Positions 41,144 to 51,004 are shown, counted from the first letter of the stretch. The stretch is 64,000 nt of DNA from Bacteroidia bacterium (GCA_030427635.1 JAUIBA010000003.1:1-64000); one strand, 5' to 3'. Numbers and translations are program-made. The notes: generated from the letters alone by a model not told the origin.

Positions 41144-42115
41144 ATGATGCATGTATCAGTGCTTGTTCCCGAAACGGCTGTCCCCCAGGCTATTGTTGAC
41201 CCCCGTTATATGTTTACGGCAGTGAACGGATTTCTGGCGGGAGCTGGCCGGGAACCTTTTTTTGATGTAAAGCTGGTAGGCCTTACCCGTGAGGTAAAAC
41301 TTAATGATGGTACAATCACGGTCAATACAGATGCGCTTATCTCAGAAGTATCCCATACCGACCTTATAATTGTTCCCGCAGTAAGCGGAGATATAGATGA
41401 GGCACTACAGAAAAATGAGGCACTTATTCCGTGGATTATTGCACAGTATAATGCCGGGGCAGAAGTAGCCAGTCTGTGCATAGGTGCCTTTCTGCTGGCT
41501 GCCACAGGACTGCTCAATGGTAAGACCTGCTCTACCCATTGGCTGCATGCGCCGCTTTTCAGGGAAATGTTTCCAGATGTGCAGCTGGTAGATGAAAAGA
41601 TCATTACCGAGAACGGGCGTCTTTATTCCAGCGGCGGTGCCAACTCTTACTGGAATCTGTTACTGCATCTGGTGGAGAAATATACAAACAGGGAAATGGC
41701 CATCCTGGCATCCAAGTATTTTGTCATTGAGACAATGCGTAACAATCAGTCTCCCTTTATCATTTTCCGTTCACAGAAGGGGCATAAGGACGATACGATA
41801 CGCCGCGCACAGGAATATATAGAGCAGCACTATATGGAAAGGATTACCGTAGAGCATCTGGCAGATGTGCTGGCTACAGGTCGTCGCAGTCTGGAGCGTA
41901 GGTTTAAGGCCGCTACCACCAATACTGTTACTGAATACATTCAGCGGGTAAAGATAGAAGCCGCTAAGAAAAGCTTCGAGACAAAGAGAGATAATATCAA
42001 TGAGGTTATGTACTCCGTAGGCTATACCGACCCCAAGGCTTTCCGCTCTGTGTTTCGAAGGGTTACCGGCCTTTCTCCTGTAGAGTACAGGAATAAATAT
42101 CTGCGTTCTGCATAA
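41144..42115 (+). CDS. GlxA-family transcriptional regulator (DJ-1/PfpI plus AraC)
   Basis: The N-terminal ~180 residues are a DJ-1/PfpI-like domain (LIIVPAVSGDIDEAL, VASLCIGAFLLAATGLLNGK with the nucleophile-elbow Cys, STHWLHAP). The C-terminal ~110 residues hold two AraC-type helix-turn-helix motifs (ITVEHLADVLATGRRSLERRFK and INEVMYSVGYTDPKAFRSVFRRVTGLSP). Members usually respond to small amines or other metabolites. It is divergent from the VOC/HMA-like pair, which it may control. The first two codons are both ATG; either may be used. Confidence 0.92.
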   Translation: MMHVSVLVPETAVPQAIVDPRYMFTAVNGFLAGAGREPFFDVKLVGLTREVKLNDGTITVNTDALISEVSHTDLIIVPAVSGDIDEALQKNEALIPWIIAQYNAGAEVASLCIGAFLLAATGLLNGKTCSTHWLHAPLFREMFPDVQLVDEKIITENGRLYSSGGANSYWNLLLHLVEKYTNREMAILASKYFVIETMRNNQSPFIIFRSQKGHKDDTIRRAQEYIEQHYMERITVEHLADVLATGRRSLERRFKAATTNTVTEYIQRVKIEAAKKSFETKRDNINEVMYSVGYTDPKAFRSVFRRVTGLSPVEYRNKYLRSA

Positions 42116-42118
42116 AAG

Positions 42119-42145
42119 AAAAGGTTACCTGGATGGTAACCTTTT
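42119..42145. terminator. terminator between convergent genes
   Basis: A perfect 11-bp stem (AAAAGGTTACC / GGTAACCTTTT) with a 5-nt loop, 3 bp after the GlxA-type gene; the A/T ends make it work in both directions. Confidence 0.85.
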
Positions 42146-42169
42146 ATGTATAAAGTTGTTCGGGTATTA

Positions 42170-44137
42170 CTACTGCTGCACTACAAGGCGCTGCTGAAGT
42201 TTTTTACCGTTTATATCTGTAAAGAGTATGGTATATACACCAGTACCCATTCCCTGCAGGCTTATTTCTGTATGGGCGCTGTTGCATGGCTGGCTTTTCA
42301 CAATGCGGCCTATAGCATCAATGATGTGTATCTGCCCTGCCACATTTGTCATACCGGAAAGGTCCACATTTACCACGCCGTTGGCAGGATTGGGGTATGC
42401 TTCAATGCCGGTATTGCTGGCCGCTATATCAGTTACACCGGTAGGTGTGCTGGTATAGAAGTACTGCGTGAATTTACAGCCGAAGTCATGAGCAAATGTT
42501 CCTGAATATACATAGCCGTTCATCGGTATATTGCTGGTAATGTTTGTGAGCTTTCTTACAAAGAAGCTACCGGCATTAACACCTATACCGGGGTTCTGGT
42601 TATATACCCACCAGCTAAGTCCGTCACAGCCTTCATCAGTAAGCTCCAGGCGGTAGCAACCTGTAGGCAGTATCACCGTATCAGTATAGGTAGTATTGAT
42701 AGTAGCATCTACACGCTCACGTACTACATTATTGTCGGCATCATATATCTTCCAGTAGGTTTCGCTTTTACCACTGCTGGCAGTCTGGTTATTGGGTCTG
42801 AACACAACTTTGAACTGACCATCCCATTTGGGGGAAGGCATAAATTCACTTGTCATTACGTCGTTTGTTGTGTCAGCATCTGTGCTACCATTCACAGTTT
42901 TTATTTTGGCTACAAATGTGCTGGTCGTTGTATTGCCTGCCAGTCCCTGCAGGTTTATCAGGTCAGGTAAGGCTATTTCCTGTGTTTCCTGTGCATTCAG
43001 TATGCCCGACCATGTGTAGCTCTGCATCGCAGAATCTTTTATCCCGTATTCTATCGTCATCAGTGTTATCTGATTCCTGCCACGGTTTTTTACAGTTATC
43101 ATAGGTGAGCCACAGGTAGGGTTTGCCCTGAAATGGTTCTCATTATTGGTAGGCGATACTATATCTTCTATTCCTGCATCTACCAGTTTGTTATACTCAC
43201 CGTAGTAGATAACATGAGCCTCAGTAGTATAGCTACCCAGGCTGCCGCCCGAACTTGTATAGGGGTCAAAATATAGTCTCAGATTGTATGTACTGCTGCT
43301 GCCTATGCCGGGCAGTGAATGCCAGTTTGAATTCACAATGGCACCTGGACACCAGTTGGCACGGTCATATAACCATGTGCCTGACTGTGGGTACAGCTCA
43401 TTTTCTCCGCAGTTATCGCGCCATACCGCTTTGGTTGCCACAGGGCTGCTATTCACAAGTACATTATAGTTGGTACTCATAAACTCACAGCAGCCGCTGT
43501 TATCACTGCCATGTCCCGTTATGAGAAACTTCAGTGCAGCACTCTGTGTACCGCTGGGGGCAGTTTCCGTTACTGTCGGGAATTTAGTATTGATGTTTGT
43601 ACCGCCACCATAGCTGTAGCTACCATGCCAGGGACGGCTTATGCCCTTCACGTTACGGTCTGGGGTGCCCTCTATAAAAGCAAACTTAATGTTGCCCGTA
43701 AAGCCGCCCGAATAGCCGGAATAATGTATCCTTATGGTACCGGGACCCTGCAGTTTATCTACATAGTCTGTAACATCATACACATAGCGCTGTGTCCATG
43801 TAGCTGGTGTACGTGGCGCGCCGGAGTTGGCATATGGAGTTATAAGTCGTCCCAGTTCCAGCGTATCGCCGCCTGGTGTCATCAGGTATGTGAGGAAAGT
43901 ATAATCCCAGTCGCCACAGTAGGTGGGGGAGCCAGGACACACATATTTGCCTACTGTTACTATCATGTATATATTACGGTAGCTGCCTCCGGTAGGGAAG
44001 GTTACCGTAGAGTCGTAATTACCAAACCAGGACAGGGTGTCCATATTGGCATTTACCCATGTAGTGTCTCCTGTGGCAGCCTGGCTGTTCAGGCTTACCC
44101 CAGCCAGAGCAAGCAGAGCAAGTAAGTGTTTCTTCAT
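42170..44137 (-). CDS. T9SS-exported peptide-N-glycosidase F-like protein
   Basis: The signal peptide (MKKHLLALLALAGVSLNSQA; ATG 44137) is followed by two jelly-roll-like regions typical of PNGase F-type amidases: an N-terminal one with VCPGSPTYCGDWDYTFLTYL and a C-terminal one with GHGSDNSGCCEFMSTNYNVL and HVIYYGEYNKLV (about residues 30-330). A beta-rich section of about 230 residues follows, then a type A sorting domain (GIEAYPNPANGVVNVDLSG to the C-terminus). PNGase F removes N-glycans from glycoproteins; activity here is inferred, as I cannot confirm the catalytic Asp/Glu set. About 655 residues. Confidence 0.75.
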   Translation of the reverse strand: MKKHLLALLALAGVSLNSQAATGDTTWVNANMDTLSWFGNYDSTVTFPTGGSYRNIYMIVTVGKYVCPGSPTYCGDWDYTFLTYLMTPGGDTLELGRLITPYANSGAPRTPATWTQRYVYDVTDYVDKLQGPGTIRIHYSGYSGGFTGNIKFAFIEGTPDRNVKGISRPWHGSYSYGGGTNINTKFPTVTETAPSGTQSAALKFLITGHGSDNSGCCEFMSTNYNVLVNSSPVATKAVWRDNCGENELYPQSGTWLYDRANWCPGAIVNSNWHSLPGIGSSSTYNLRLYFDPYTSSGGSLGSYTTEAHVIYYGEYNKLVDAGIEDIVSPTNNENHFRANPTCGSPMITVKNRGRNQITLMTIEYGIKDSAMQSYTWSGILNAQETQEIALPDLINLQGLAGNTTTSTFVAKIKTVNGSTDADTTNDVMTSEFMPSPKWDGQFKVVFRPNNQTASSGKSETYWKIYDADNNVVRERVDATINTTYTDTVILPTGCYRLELTDEGCDGLSWWVYNQNPGIGVNAGSFFVRKLTNITSNIPMNGYVYSGTFAHDFGCKFTQYFYTSTPTGVTDIAASNTGIEAYPNPANGVVNVDLSGMTNVAGQIHIIDAIGRIVKSQPCNSAHTEISLQGMGTGVYTILFTDINGKKLQQRLVVQQ

Positions 44138-44287
44138 CTTATAATTGTTTTCTGTTATTAACAAAGGTAATGCCCATTGTTATAGTATTGAAACATTTCT
44201 GTTAATGTAATGTACGGCTGTTTTGCATAGATTAAGAAACATTATGCTGTGACAGTAAAAAAACAAGTGCAGCAACTTATTTACCAG

Positions 44288-44296
44288 TACCTTTGC
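44288..44296 (+). promoter_or_regulatory. -7 box for der
   Basis: TACCTTTGC is an exact TAnnTTTGC, 25 bp before the der ATG. An A-rich leader (AAATAAAAAAATTATA) separates them, the usual Bacteroidota substitute for a Shine-Dalgarno sequence. Confidence 0.55.
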
Positions 44297-44320
44297 AGAT
44301 TCAAATAAAAAAATTATATC

Positions 44321-45643
44321 ATGCCTGGCTTTACAGTCGCTATTGTTGGTAGGCCCAATGTAGGAAAATCTACGCTGTTTAACAGATTACTGGAACAGCG
44401 TAAGGCTATTGTTGATGATCAGAGTGGTGTTACCCGCGACCGTCAGTATGGTGTTGCCGAATGGACCGGAAAGGTATTTAACGTCATTGATACAGGAGGC
44501 TTTGTATCAAGGTCTGAAGATGTCTTTGAAAAAGAGATTCGTAAGCAGGTACATATTGCTGTCGATGAGGCCGATCTCATTCTGTTTGTTTGCGATACCA
44601 TTACCGGCATCACTAATCAGGACGAAGATATGGCCGATGTGCTGCGTCGTTCTTCCAAGCCGGTATTACTGGTAGTGAACAAAGTAGATAACGGTGAGCG
44701 TGCTTTACAGGCCACAGAGTTTTATTCACTGGGTTTTGACAATACCTTTTTCCTGTCGTCTATCTCAGGGTCGGGTACCGGTGAGCTGCTGGATGAGGTA
44801 GTAAAGCATATAGAAGAAGATATTCCGGTAGAGGTTACAGATAATGAAGGTAATCCGTTGCCTAAGTTTGCTATCATAGGTCAGCCCAATGCCGGTAAGT
44901 CTACACTGCTCAATGCACTGGTTAACCAGGAGCGTACCATCGTTTCTGATATTGCCGGTACCACGCGCGATACCATACATACGCACTACAAGCTGTTTGG
45001 TAAAGAGTTTGTACTTATAGATACAGCCGGTATCCGCAAGAAGAAGAACGTACATGAAGATCTGGAGTTTTACTCAGTTATCCGTGCCATCAAGGCTATG
45101 GATGAGTCAGACGTTTGTATGCTGCTGGTAGATGCACAGCAGGGACTTACAGCACAGGATATCAGCATATTCAGCCTCGCTACGCGCAAGGGTAAGGGCA
45201 TTGTAGTGCTGGTAAATAAATGGGACCTTGTAGAAAAGGCCACCAACACTGCCCGCGATTATGAGAAGGATATGAAACAGCGTCTTGCGCCGTTTACTGA
45301 TGTTCCCGTAATATTTGTTTCTGCTAAGGATAAGACCCGCATCTTCCAGGCAATGGAGAAGGCCCTGGAGGTATATGATAATCGTTCCCGCCGCATACCT
45401 ACATCGCAGCTTAATGAGATAATGCTAAAGGAAATAGAGCAGTTCTCTCCTGGTATGACCCGTGGTTACAACATTAAGATAAAGTTTGTACAGCAGGTAC
45501 CCACAGCAGTACCATCATTTGCTTTCTTTGCTAACTACCCCGATGCTGTGAAAGAGAGCTACCGCCACTATCTTGAGAATAAGATACGGGAGCATTTCAA
45601 CTTTAGTGGTGTGCCTGTACGTATCTTTATAAGAAAGAAATAG
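44321..45643 (+). CDS. der: ribosome biogenesis GTPase Der (EngA)
   Basis: Der helps assemble the 50S subunit and is essential in most bacteria. The 440-residue protein has two tandem G domains, each with a full set of motifs: GRPNVGKSTLFN, DTGGFVSR and NKVD in the first; GQPNAGKSTLLN, DTAGIRKKKNVHEDLEFYS and NKWD in the second. A KH-like C-terminal domain ends GVPVRIFIRKK. It is followed 49 bp later by rimO, another ribosome-maturation gene, and the two may be co-transcribed. Confidence 0.98.
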   Translation: MPGFTVAIVGRPNVGKSTLFNRLLEQRKAIVDDQSGVTRDRQYGVAEWTGKVFNVIDTGGFVSRSEDVFEKEIRKQVHIAVDEADLILFVCDTITGITNQDEDMADVLRRSSKPVLLVVNKVDNGERALQATEFYSLGFDNTFFLSSISGSGTGELLDEVVKHIEEDIPVEVTDNEGNPLPKFAIIGQPNAGKSTLLNALVNQERTIVSDIAGTTRDTIHTHYKLFGKEFVLIDTAGIRKKKNVHEDLEFYSVIRAIKAMDESDVCMLLVDAQQGLTAQDISIFSLATRKGKGIVVLVNKWDLVEKATNTARDYEKDMKQRLAPFTDVPVIFVSAKDKTRIFQAMEKALEVYDNRSRRIPTSQLNEIMLKEIEQFSPGMTRGYNIKIKFVQQVPTAVPSFAFFANYPDAVKESYRHYLENKIREHFNFSGVPVRIFIRKK

Positions 45644-45691
45644 TAAGGCAGAACAGGGATTATCTTTCAAATCTGACAAAAGGGAAGTATC

Positions 45692-46999
45692 GTGAGATCG
45701 AAGACATTAAAGAGCAATAAGGTAAACATCATCACACTTGGCTGCTCCAAGAATATGGTAGACAGTGAGAATTTCGGCGGCCAGCTTAGTGCCAATGGCA
45801 TTGCTGTAGTGCATGAAAACCGGAAGCTGGACCACAACATAGTGGTAGTGAATACCTGTGGCTTTATAGACAAAGCCAAAGAAGAAAGCGTCAATACCAT
45901 ACTGGACCAGGTAGAGCTGAAACGCCGGGGCAAGCTGGACAAAGTATATGTAACCGGATGCCTCAGTGAGCGCTACCGCGAAAACCTGCTGCAGGAAATA
46001 CCAGAGGTAGATGCATGGTTTGGCACTATGGAGCTGCCCCTGATGCTGAAAGAATTTAATGCCGATTTTCGCTCTGAGCTGGTGGGCGAGCGCCTGCTGA
46101 GCACACCTAAGCACTATGCCTACCTGAAGATATCAGAAGGGTGTAACCGAACCTGCTCATTCTGCGCCATACCGCTTATGCGTGGTGGTCATGTGTCCAA
46201 GACAATAGAAGAGGTAGTAGCTGAGGCAAAACGGCTGGTAAGCATGGGCGTAAAAGAAATCATGCTAATAGCGCAGGAGCTTACTTACTATGGTCTGGAC
46301 ATTTATAAGAAACGTGCCCTGTCCGATCTGCTCAAACATCTTTCTGATGTGAAAGGCCTGCACTGGATACGACTGCACTATGCCTACCCTTCTAAGTTCC
46401 CGATGGATGTACTGGATGTAATGCGCGAGCGCGATAACATCTGCAACTATCTGGATATGCCGCTTCAGCATATTTCAGACAATATGCTGAAGGCCATGAA
46501 ACGGCAGATAACCCGCCGCGAGATAACTGACCTCATAGCTGGCATACGTGACCGTGTGCCCGGCATTTGCATACGCACCACACTCATAGCCGGCTTCCCT
46601 GGTGAAACCCGTGATGATGTGGAAGATCTGAAACTGTTTCTGGAAGAAAGCCGTCTGGACCGTGTAGGTATCTTCACCTATTCGCACGAGGAGAATACCA
46701 GCGCCTATGAGTTGGCAGATACTCTCACCGCAGAGGAGAAGGAAGCCCGCGCACAGGAGATAATGGAAGTACAGCAGGAGATATCCTACGAAAAGAATCA
46801 GGAGAAGATAGGTAATGTGTACAAGGTGATTGTAGATAAGAAAGAAGCTGGTCGCTATCTGGCCCGTACTGAGTTCGACAGCGTAGAGGTAGATAATGAA
46901 GTTGTGATACACAGTAAGAAGCCATTACCAATAGGCGACTTTGTCAATGTACGTATCACAAAGGCATTTGATTATGACCTTGAGGGCGAAGTAGTGTAA
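45692..46999 (+). CDS. rimO: ribosomal protein S12 methylthiotransferase RimO
   Basis: RimO is a radical SAM enzyme that methylthiolates an Asp of ribosomal protein S12. Features in order: UPF0004 domain with three cluster Cys (LGCSKNMVDSENF, VNTCGFIDKA, VTGCLSERYR), the radical SAM motif CNRTCSFC (CX3CX2C), MPLQHISDNML, TLIAGFPGET, and a C-terminal TRAM domain (KVIVDKKEAGRYLARTEFDS). SKNMVDSE distinguishes RimO from MiaB. The start is GTG 45692; length (435) is typical. Confidence 0.97.
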   Translation: MRSKTLKSNKVNIITLGCSKNMVDSENFGGQLSANGIAVVHENRKLDHNIVVVNTCGFIDKAKEESVNTILDQVELKRRGKLDKVYVTGCLSERYRENLLQEIPEVDAWFGTMELPLMLKEFNADFRSELVGERLLSTPKHYAYLKISEGCNRTCSFCAIPLMRGGHVSKTIEEVVAEAKRLVSMGVKEIMLIAQELTYYGLDIYKKRALSDLLKHLSDVKGLHWIRLHYAYPSKFPMDVLDVMRERDNICNYLDMPLQHISDNMLKAMKRQITRREITDLIAGIRDRVPGICIRTTLIAGFPGETRDDVEDLKLFLEESRLDRVGIFTYSHEENTSAYELADTLTAEEKEARAQEIMEVQQEISYEKNQEKIGNVYKVIVDKKEAGRYLARTEFDSVEVDNEVVIHSKKPLPIGDFVNVRITKAFDYDLEGEVV

Positions 47000-47030
47000 T
47001 CGTTAATCATAACAGGCCGTAGTCTTTTCA

Positions 47031-47309
47031 TTACCGGGAAGCCGCTTCCAGTAGGGCAGCAAATGCTTCCGGCGTCTCAGCTATTCTGAATATTACCTGG
47101 CAGCCGTCATAGTCCTGGGCGTTTATATACACCATAGTGCGTGGCATATCAGCCTCATCTATTGTGCCGGTATTGTTCATGGCACGTTGCACGTCCTTCA
47201 TTATTTCAGGGTCCATTCCGTGAAAGAATGCTATAGATGCAATGTTTACATAGTACGTCTCATTGTCTTTTTCTACAGGTGCGTTTTTGATGGTAATAAA
47301 CCCCTTCAT
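47031..47309 (-). CDS. small protein of unknown function
   Basis: A 92-residue protein: MKGFITIKNAPVEKDNETYYVNIASIAFF at the start (shown in part), an acidic middle and ETPEAFAALLEAASR at the end. Soluble, with no signal peptide. It looks like a small beta-alpha domain of the kind found as stand-alone regulators in Bacteroidota, but I do not recognise the family. Confidence 0.5.
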   Translation of the reverse strand: MKGFITIKNAPVEKDNETYYVNIASIAFFHGMDPEIMKDVQRAMNNTGTIDEADMPRTMVYINAQDYDGCQVIFRIAETPEAFAALLEAASR

Positions 47310-47352
47310 GATTATTTTCTTTAGTTGATTGCTTCGTCAGTAGTTAGGAATA

Positions 47353-47381
47353 GGGGCGCCGCTATTGTTGTACGACGCCCC
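47353..47381. terminator. probable terminator hairpin between two minus-strand genes
   Basis: GGGGCG (47353-47358) and CGCCCC (47376-47381) form the outer stem, extended inward by a CG pair on each side after a bulged base. It lies 28 bp past the end of the DUF4249 gene on the minus strand. There is no strong T run, so confidence is moderate. Confidence 0.5.
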
Positions 47382-47408
47382 GTTTGTTCATAGGCCCCCC
47401 ATCTGTAT

Positions 47409-48212
47409 TTATTCTATTGCTATAGTTCGTTTTGCAGCTGTGTGTGCGCTGAAATATCCCAGTGCGCCCCCTTCCATATTTGTTTCAGGATTGGCGGGTG
47501 TAGCGCTTTGTGCTATCCCTGGTGTATTCTGGCTCAGGCCATAGAGATATTTGTACATGCCATGGCTGATGCATTGCATCTCTACCGTTACGATGTCTCC
47601 TGTTTTTAGCTTGTCTTCATCATCTCCCGCAGGGTATCGCAGTGGTAGTGTTATTCTGTTGCCATTGGTACGTTCATCATTTCTTATGAAGATATTATCC
47701 TCTCTTACTCCATTCCTGTACTGTACAAAGCGGTAATGATTAGTAGCATTTGCCGGGTCCCTGAATATTACATTCACCAGCTTGCGCTCATCACCGAATG
47801 TATTGTCTATGGCCGTAAACAGGCTGTCTGGTGCTACAGGATAGGGCATGGAACATACTGCCGTAAAATGATGCCCTGCCGTTGATACAGATAGGGTGTA
47901 GGTATGTCCGGGTACTCCTGTCAGCGATGGGGCTTCATATACCCCAGCTGTTGTTTCTGTGAATGTAGTTGTGCTTCCTGCATCGTCTGTTATGCTCACG
48001 GTAGCGCCACTTATACCTTCGTAGTCGTTTGTGTTATCTACAGCCTGTGTTTTGCTTACTACTACTATTGCACTCCCCGGCTGGTCGGTAAGTATGGCTT
48101 CCACCACAGGGCTTATTGCCGCAGCATCGGGTTTTATATCCAGTACTTTCTCACACGATGCCAGTAATGACATCAGTGCTATGCAGCATATTGTTATCAG
48201 TGTCCGGTTCAT
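47409..48212 (-). CDS. DUF4249-family lipoprotein (second copy)
   Basis: Lipobox LLASC (Cys 20), then the DUF4249 pattern (VLDIKPDAAAISPVVEAILTD in part, SGATVSITDDAGSTTTF, GHTYTLSVSTAGHHFTAV, NHYRFVQYRNG, MQCISHGMYKYLYGL). Encoded 4 nt after its TonB receptor. It differs from the copy at 24.1-25.0 kb in most positions, so the two modules probably handle different ligands. The C-terminus GGALGYFSAHTA is typical of the family. Confidence 0.88.
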   Translation of the reverse strand: MNRTLITICCIALMSLLASCEKVLDIKPDAAAISPVVEAILTDQPGSAIVVVSKTQAVDNTNDYEGISGATVSITDDAGSTTTFTETTAGVYEAPSLTGVPGHTYTLSVSTAGHHFTAVCSMPYPVAPDSLFTAIDNTFGDERKLVNVIFRDPANATNHYRFVQYRNGVREDNIFIRNDERTNGNRITLPLRYPAGDDEDKLKTGDIVTVEMQCISHGMYKYLYGLSQNTPGIAQSATPANPETNMEGGALGYFSAHTAAKRTIAIE

Positions 48213-48216
48213 CTGT

Positions 48217-50532
48217 TTAGAATTTAAAGTTGTAGGTAATGGATGGTATGTATTTGAATAGTGCAGTCTGTACCACTTCTGTTTTTCCGGGTTCTGTTTC
48301 GCTGTCGCGGAAGTCTATCACGTAAGCATTTTCTCGGCCATACAGATTATATACACCCATCATCAGCTCATGCAGTTTGCGTTCTCCCCGGGCTATGGTC
48401 CATGTAGCCCCTATGTCCAGTCGGTGATAGTTGGGCATACGGTACCCATTTCTGTTGCTGTAATAGTACACGGTACGTCCATCTACACGGTATTTGCCGG
48501 TAGGAAAGGTGATGGCATCGCCGGTATAGTATATCCAGTTGGCAGAGAAGCTCCATTTTTTATTCAGCTCGTACATACCTACCACAGCTATATCATGTGT
48601 GCGGTCCTGTCGTGCATTGTACCAGTTATTGTCGTTGATGCCATCTATCTTTCGCTCGGTTTTAGACAGGGTATAGCTTACCCATCCGGTAAATGAGCCC
48701 ACCTTTTTCTTTATCAGAAATTCCACTCCATATGCTCTGCCTATACCGTACAGCAGCTGCGCATCTATCGGCGTATTGCTGCTGAATACGTTAGCGCCGT
48801 TACGGTAGTCTATCTGGTTTTGCATAGACTTGTAGTAGGTTTCTACCGTCAGCTCATAGTTGCCACCCATCAGGTCTTTATAGTAACCTACAGATACCTG
48901 GTCCGATATTTCTGGTTTTATATTGTTGGTACTCGCTACCCATTTGTCGGTAGGGTTTGATGATGTGGAGTTGGATATCAGATGCAGGTACTGTGCATTC
49001 CTTACATAGGAGCCTTTCAGCGATGCACTCTCTGTAAGTGTATAACTCACTGCCAGGCGTGGCTCAGGGTTTATGTAGGTGTTTACTATCTCCCCACTGC
49101 CATAGCTCATAGTATCAGTTACAGCGCCGGCGCTGTCTATGTTGTAAAAGTCACCTTCGCCCAGTATGCTGAATGCCGAAAGGCGCAGGCCATAGGTTAC
49201 TGACAGGCGGGATGAAGCTTTCCATGTGTTGGTGGCAAACAGCGCATTCTCCCATGAGTATCGTTTCTGTAGTATCAGGTCATTCACCGCCGACTCGTCC
49301 GATGCTGTTATCTCTCCGGGTCTGATAGTGTGGTAGGTGCTGCTTATGCCCATCTTCACGCTGTTTCTGCTGTTAGGATACCAGCTCAGGTCTTCTTTTA
49401 TGTTGTAGTCCCGTATCTGTGAGAAGATATTGAAATTATTACCGCCGTTCTGTATCGTTATCTTATAGTCATAGTTGCTGTAGATGAATGAGGTATTCGA
49501 AAACAGTTTACTGTTGAATATGTGGTTCCATCTTGCCGTGCCTGTACTGTTGCCCCATGCCAGCCCGAATGTTTCACCCACACCCAGTTTATCCCGGCCA
49601 AAGTAGCCAGATACAAACAGCCTGTCTTTTTTGCTCAGCGTATAATTCATCTTGGCATTCAGATCATAGAAATATAGCGTGTTGTTATTCAGTTGCGGGT
49701 CGTTCGATAGTTTCAGAAACATGTCGCCATAGGTTCTTCTGCCGCTTATCAGAAAGGAGGATTTGTCTTTCTGTATAGGGCCCTCCACGTTCAGACGGGA
49801 TGAGATAAGACCCAGCCCGCCACTTACATTGTAGGTTTTGTTGTTGCCATCATTCATGCGTACGTCCATTACAGAAGATAACCTCCCGCCATACTGTGCA
49901 GGCATGCCCGATTTGTAGATGGTTACATCTTTTATTGCATCAGAGTTGAACGTAGAAAAGAATCCCAGCAGATGCGATGCATTATACACCGTAGCCTCAT
50001 CCAGTTGTATCAGATTCTGGTCGCCCGAGCCGCCACGTACATAAAATCCGCTGTTACCATCTCCTGCCGATTTTACACCCGGTAGCAGTTGTGCCACTTT
50101 AATGATGTCTTTTTCTCCCAGCAGTACAGGTATGGTTTTTATATCACTTACCGATAGTTTTTCAATGCCGGTCTGTGGGTTACTTAAATCTCTTTTCTGC
50201 GTTCTGGTAGATACTACTACCTCTTTCAGTTCTTTTGCCTGTCTGCCCAGCTCTACTTTTATAGTAGTGTCATGGGTTAGTGTCAGTGTTAGTGCATATT
50301 GCTGCATGCCTATAGCGCTTACAGCTATGTTGTGTGTGCCGCCGGCCAGTGTCAGTGAGTAGAAGCCATATTCATTACTTACTGTGCCGGCGCTGCCATC
50401 GGCCAGTTTCACAACGGCTCCCGGTATGGTTTCGCCCGATGTGGCAGAGGTTACGCTTCCACTTATAGTGTATTGTTGTCCCCACATACATACAGGCAGC
50501 AGCAGGGCAAGGAGTGTTATTACAATTCTCAT
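48217..50532 (-). CDS. TonB-dependent receptor with CarboxypepD-regulatory domain (second copy)
   Basis: A signal peptide is followed by the CarboxypepD_reg domain (ISGSVTSATSGETIPGAVVKL, shown in part), the plug (LLPGVKSAGDGNSGFYVRGG, QNLIQLDEATVYNASHLLGF) and a barrel ending SITYNFKF. 771 residues. It lies between a Spy-like gene (23 nt upstream) and a DUF4249 lipoprotein (4 nt downstream), forming one operon. The operon's upstream region holds paired direct repeats probably bound by the adjacent LytTR regulator, so uptake is likely controlled by the LytS-LytTR pair. Confidence 0.93.
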   Translation of the reverse strand: MRIVITLLALLLPVCMWGQQYTISGSVTSATSGETIPGAVVKLADGSAGTVSNEYGFYSLTLAGGTHNIAVSAIGMQQYALTLTLTHDTTIKVELGRQAKELKEVVVSTRTQKRDLSNPQTGIEKLSVSDIKTIPVLLGEKDIIKVAQLLPGVKSAGDGNSGFYVRGGSGDQNLIQLDEATVYNASHLLGFFSTFNSDAIKDVTIYKSGMPAQYGGRLSSVMDVRMNDGNNKTYNVSGGLGLISSRLNVEGPIQKDKSSFLISGRRTYGDMFLKLSNDPQLNNNTLYFYDLNAKMNYTLSKKDRLFVSGYFGRDKLGVGETFGLAWGNSTGTARWNHIFNSKLFSNTSFIYSNYDYKITIQNGGNNFNIFSQIRDYNIKEDLSWYPNSRNSVKMGISSTYHTIRPGEITASDESAVNDLILQKRYSWENALFATNTWKASSRLSVTYGLRLSAFSILGEGDFYNIDSAGAVTDTMSYGSGEIVNTYINPEPRLAVSYTLTESASLKGSYVRNAQYLHLISNSTSSNPTDKWVASTNNIKPEISDQVSVGYYKDLMGGNYELTVETYYKSMQNQIDYRNGANVFSSNTPIDAQLLYGIGRAYGVEFLIKKKVGSFTGWVSYTLSKTERKIDGINDNNWYNARQDRTHDIAVVGMYELNKKWSFSANWIYYTGDAITFPTGKYRVDGRTVYYYSNRNGYRMPNYHRLDIGATWTIARGERKLHELMMGVYNLYGRENAYVIDFRDSETEPGKTEVVQTALFKYIPSITYNFKF

Positions 50533-50555
50533 TTTGGTTTTAGGTTTTCAGGTTA

Positions 50556-50936
50556 TTAGCGCATACGTTGCTGCCGCATTTTTGCTGCCATTTCTTCCTG
50601 TATTTCCAGGTATTTATTGTATTGTGCTTCTGTAAGCACCTTTTTCATTTCTGCATTCTTCTGGTCGCGGTTTGTTCTTATGGCGCTCATCTTTTTCATC
50701 CGGCCTTCGTCTGCATTGGCTACCGCTTCGTTTTTCTGAGCGTACTTCAGGTTTATCTCACCTACCTTTTTGTATTGCTCATCGGTAAGTGTCAGTTCCT
50801 GATTCATTCGCTCCGTTTGTTTTCCGGCTCTTTCTTCAGGTAGTGCCCGGCCGGTATGCTGTGCACTAGCTGCCGATGTTGCTGCCAGCCATAGGAAAAA
50901 AGTACTGGCGTAGTGCTCAAAGTGTTGTTTTTTCAT
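50556..50936 (-). CDS. exported Spy/LTXXQ-like helical protein
   Basis: Signal peptide ending SAASAQ, then about 100 residues of charged helix with LTLTDEQYKKVGEINLKYAQK and a second LTEAQYNKYLEIQEEM, the two LTxxQ-type motifs of Spy-like periplasmic proteins. It is the first gene of the TonB receptor operon controlled, probably, by LytTR. It may act as a periplasmic chaperone or sensor. It resembles in layout the exported protein of the ECF sigma operon at 35.9 kb but is not a close paralogue. Confidence 0.65.
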   Translation of the reverse strand: MKKQHFEHYASTFFLWLAATSAASAQHTGRALPEERAGKQTERMNQELTLTDEQYKKVGEINLKYAQKNEAVANADEGRMKKMSAIRTNRDQKNAEMKKVLTEAQYNKYLEIQEEMAAKMRQQRMR

Positions 50937-51004
50937 GATTTGCTTTACTGTTTATAGTGCGAAGATGAGGTGCTGACAGGGCACATTTTATGTGTTCCGG
51001 TTAA

